Shown here: in pieces, positions 63,790 to 64,000 of the stretch | Position numbering within the stretch: the first letter of the stretch is position 1 | Layout: every line of letters begins with the position of its first letter | Assembly (NCBI RefSeq): GCF_029360725.1 | Contig: NZ_JARKMY010000004.1 | Span: 98,858-162,857 of the forward strand | DNA from: Chryseolinea sp. H1M3-3 | GTDB lineage: Bacteria; Bacteroidota; Bacteroidia; Cytophagales; Cyclobacteriaceae | Length of the DNA: 64,000 bases | Direction of reading: 5' to 3' | Translations under genes and position numbers: made by a program | Notes under the pieces: model-generated | What the model was told of the DNA's origin: nothing | The model's input: the letters and a program-made list of their open reading frames with translations, nothing else | Database searches by the model: none

Positions 63790-64000
63790 AATGAAGTTGT
63801 CTTAGCCCCCTAAAGTCTGCACAAAATTATGTTTTTAAATGTGTAGTGAGATCGTGAGAGTCCTGTTCAGCTTTTAAGCAAATGTACGTGTCTGTTCCAG
63901 GCCTGTCAAGGCTGGTAACGAGCGAATGATTTGTGATTTTATTTTTAAAGGAATCATTCGGCCTTGACATTCCTTCCACATACACTGTGTCGCGCTGCTT

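Overview
The window looks like a chromosome segment of a Bacteroidota bacterium, most likely a Cytophagales relative of Chryseolinea or Ohtaekwangia. This is inferred from a TTG...TAnnTTTG promoter, the absence of classical Shine-Dalgarno sites, an FtsX/MacB-type permease of about 800 residues, PKD and beta-propeller lipoproteins, an M1 peptidase and several serine-hydrolase lipoproteins. No tRNA, rRNA, CRISPR array or replication origin was seen.

Region 1 (1-28 kb) is ordinary chromosome. Its centrepiece is a five-gene leftward module (5451-14352): a 1613-residue AAA+ ATPase, a flotillin with a long coiled coil, a small OB-fold membrane protein, a PspA/IM30 (ESCRT-III-like) protein and a YbjN-like protein. 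A divergent XRE regulator (14447-15124) shares a palindrome-bearing promoter region with it. This is a membrane-stress or membrane-remodelling system. Next come a surface lipoprotein operon with ATGA overlaps (15279-19245), a GC-rich esterase that looks transferred (20171-21115), a TfoX-like protein, a PQQ-type sugar dehydrogenase, and a hydrolase/alcohol dehydrogenase/methyltransferase operon (23964-26162).

Region 2 (about 28-63.8 kb) differs sharply. It holds about 35 mostly short, mostly single genes, almost all on the minus strand. Many are separated by imperfect palindromes of 60-145 bp that sit directly 3' of each gene. In the best copies one arm starts AACG and the other AACA, with a one-base length difference, a variable inner stem and a gene-specific loop. 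That is the architecture of integron attC sites, although the end heptamers do not fit the strict consensus. No integron integrase is present. I read the region as a probable integrase-less gene-cassette array (CALIN-like). Typical cargo is VOC proteins, an ArsR/SRPBCC pair, WGR-DUF4240, DUF2314 and DUF6438 proteins, serine hydrolases, small membrane proteins and unknown proteins.

The array contains an IS91-type element (tyrosine recombinase plus HUH transposase, 59098-61181), a decayed fragment of a related recombinase (39592-39823), and several genes broken by one-base frameshifts (AraC relic, Omp85-like barrel, two small lipoproteins). One plus-strand trio (hydrolase, ECF sigma factor, probable anti-sigma partner; 54029-55969) interrupts the minus-strand series.
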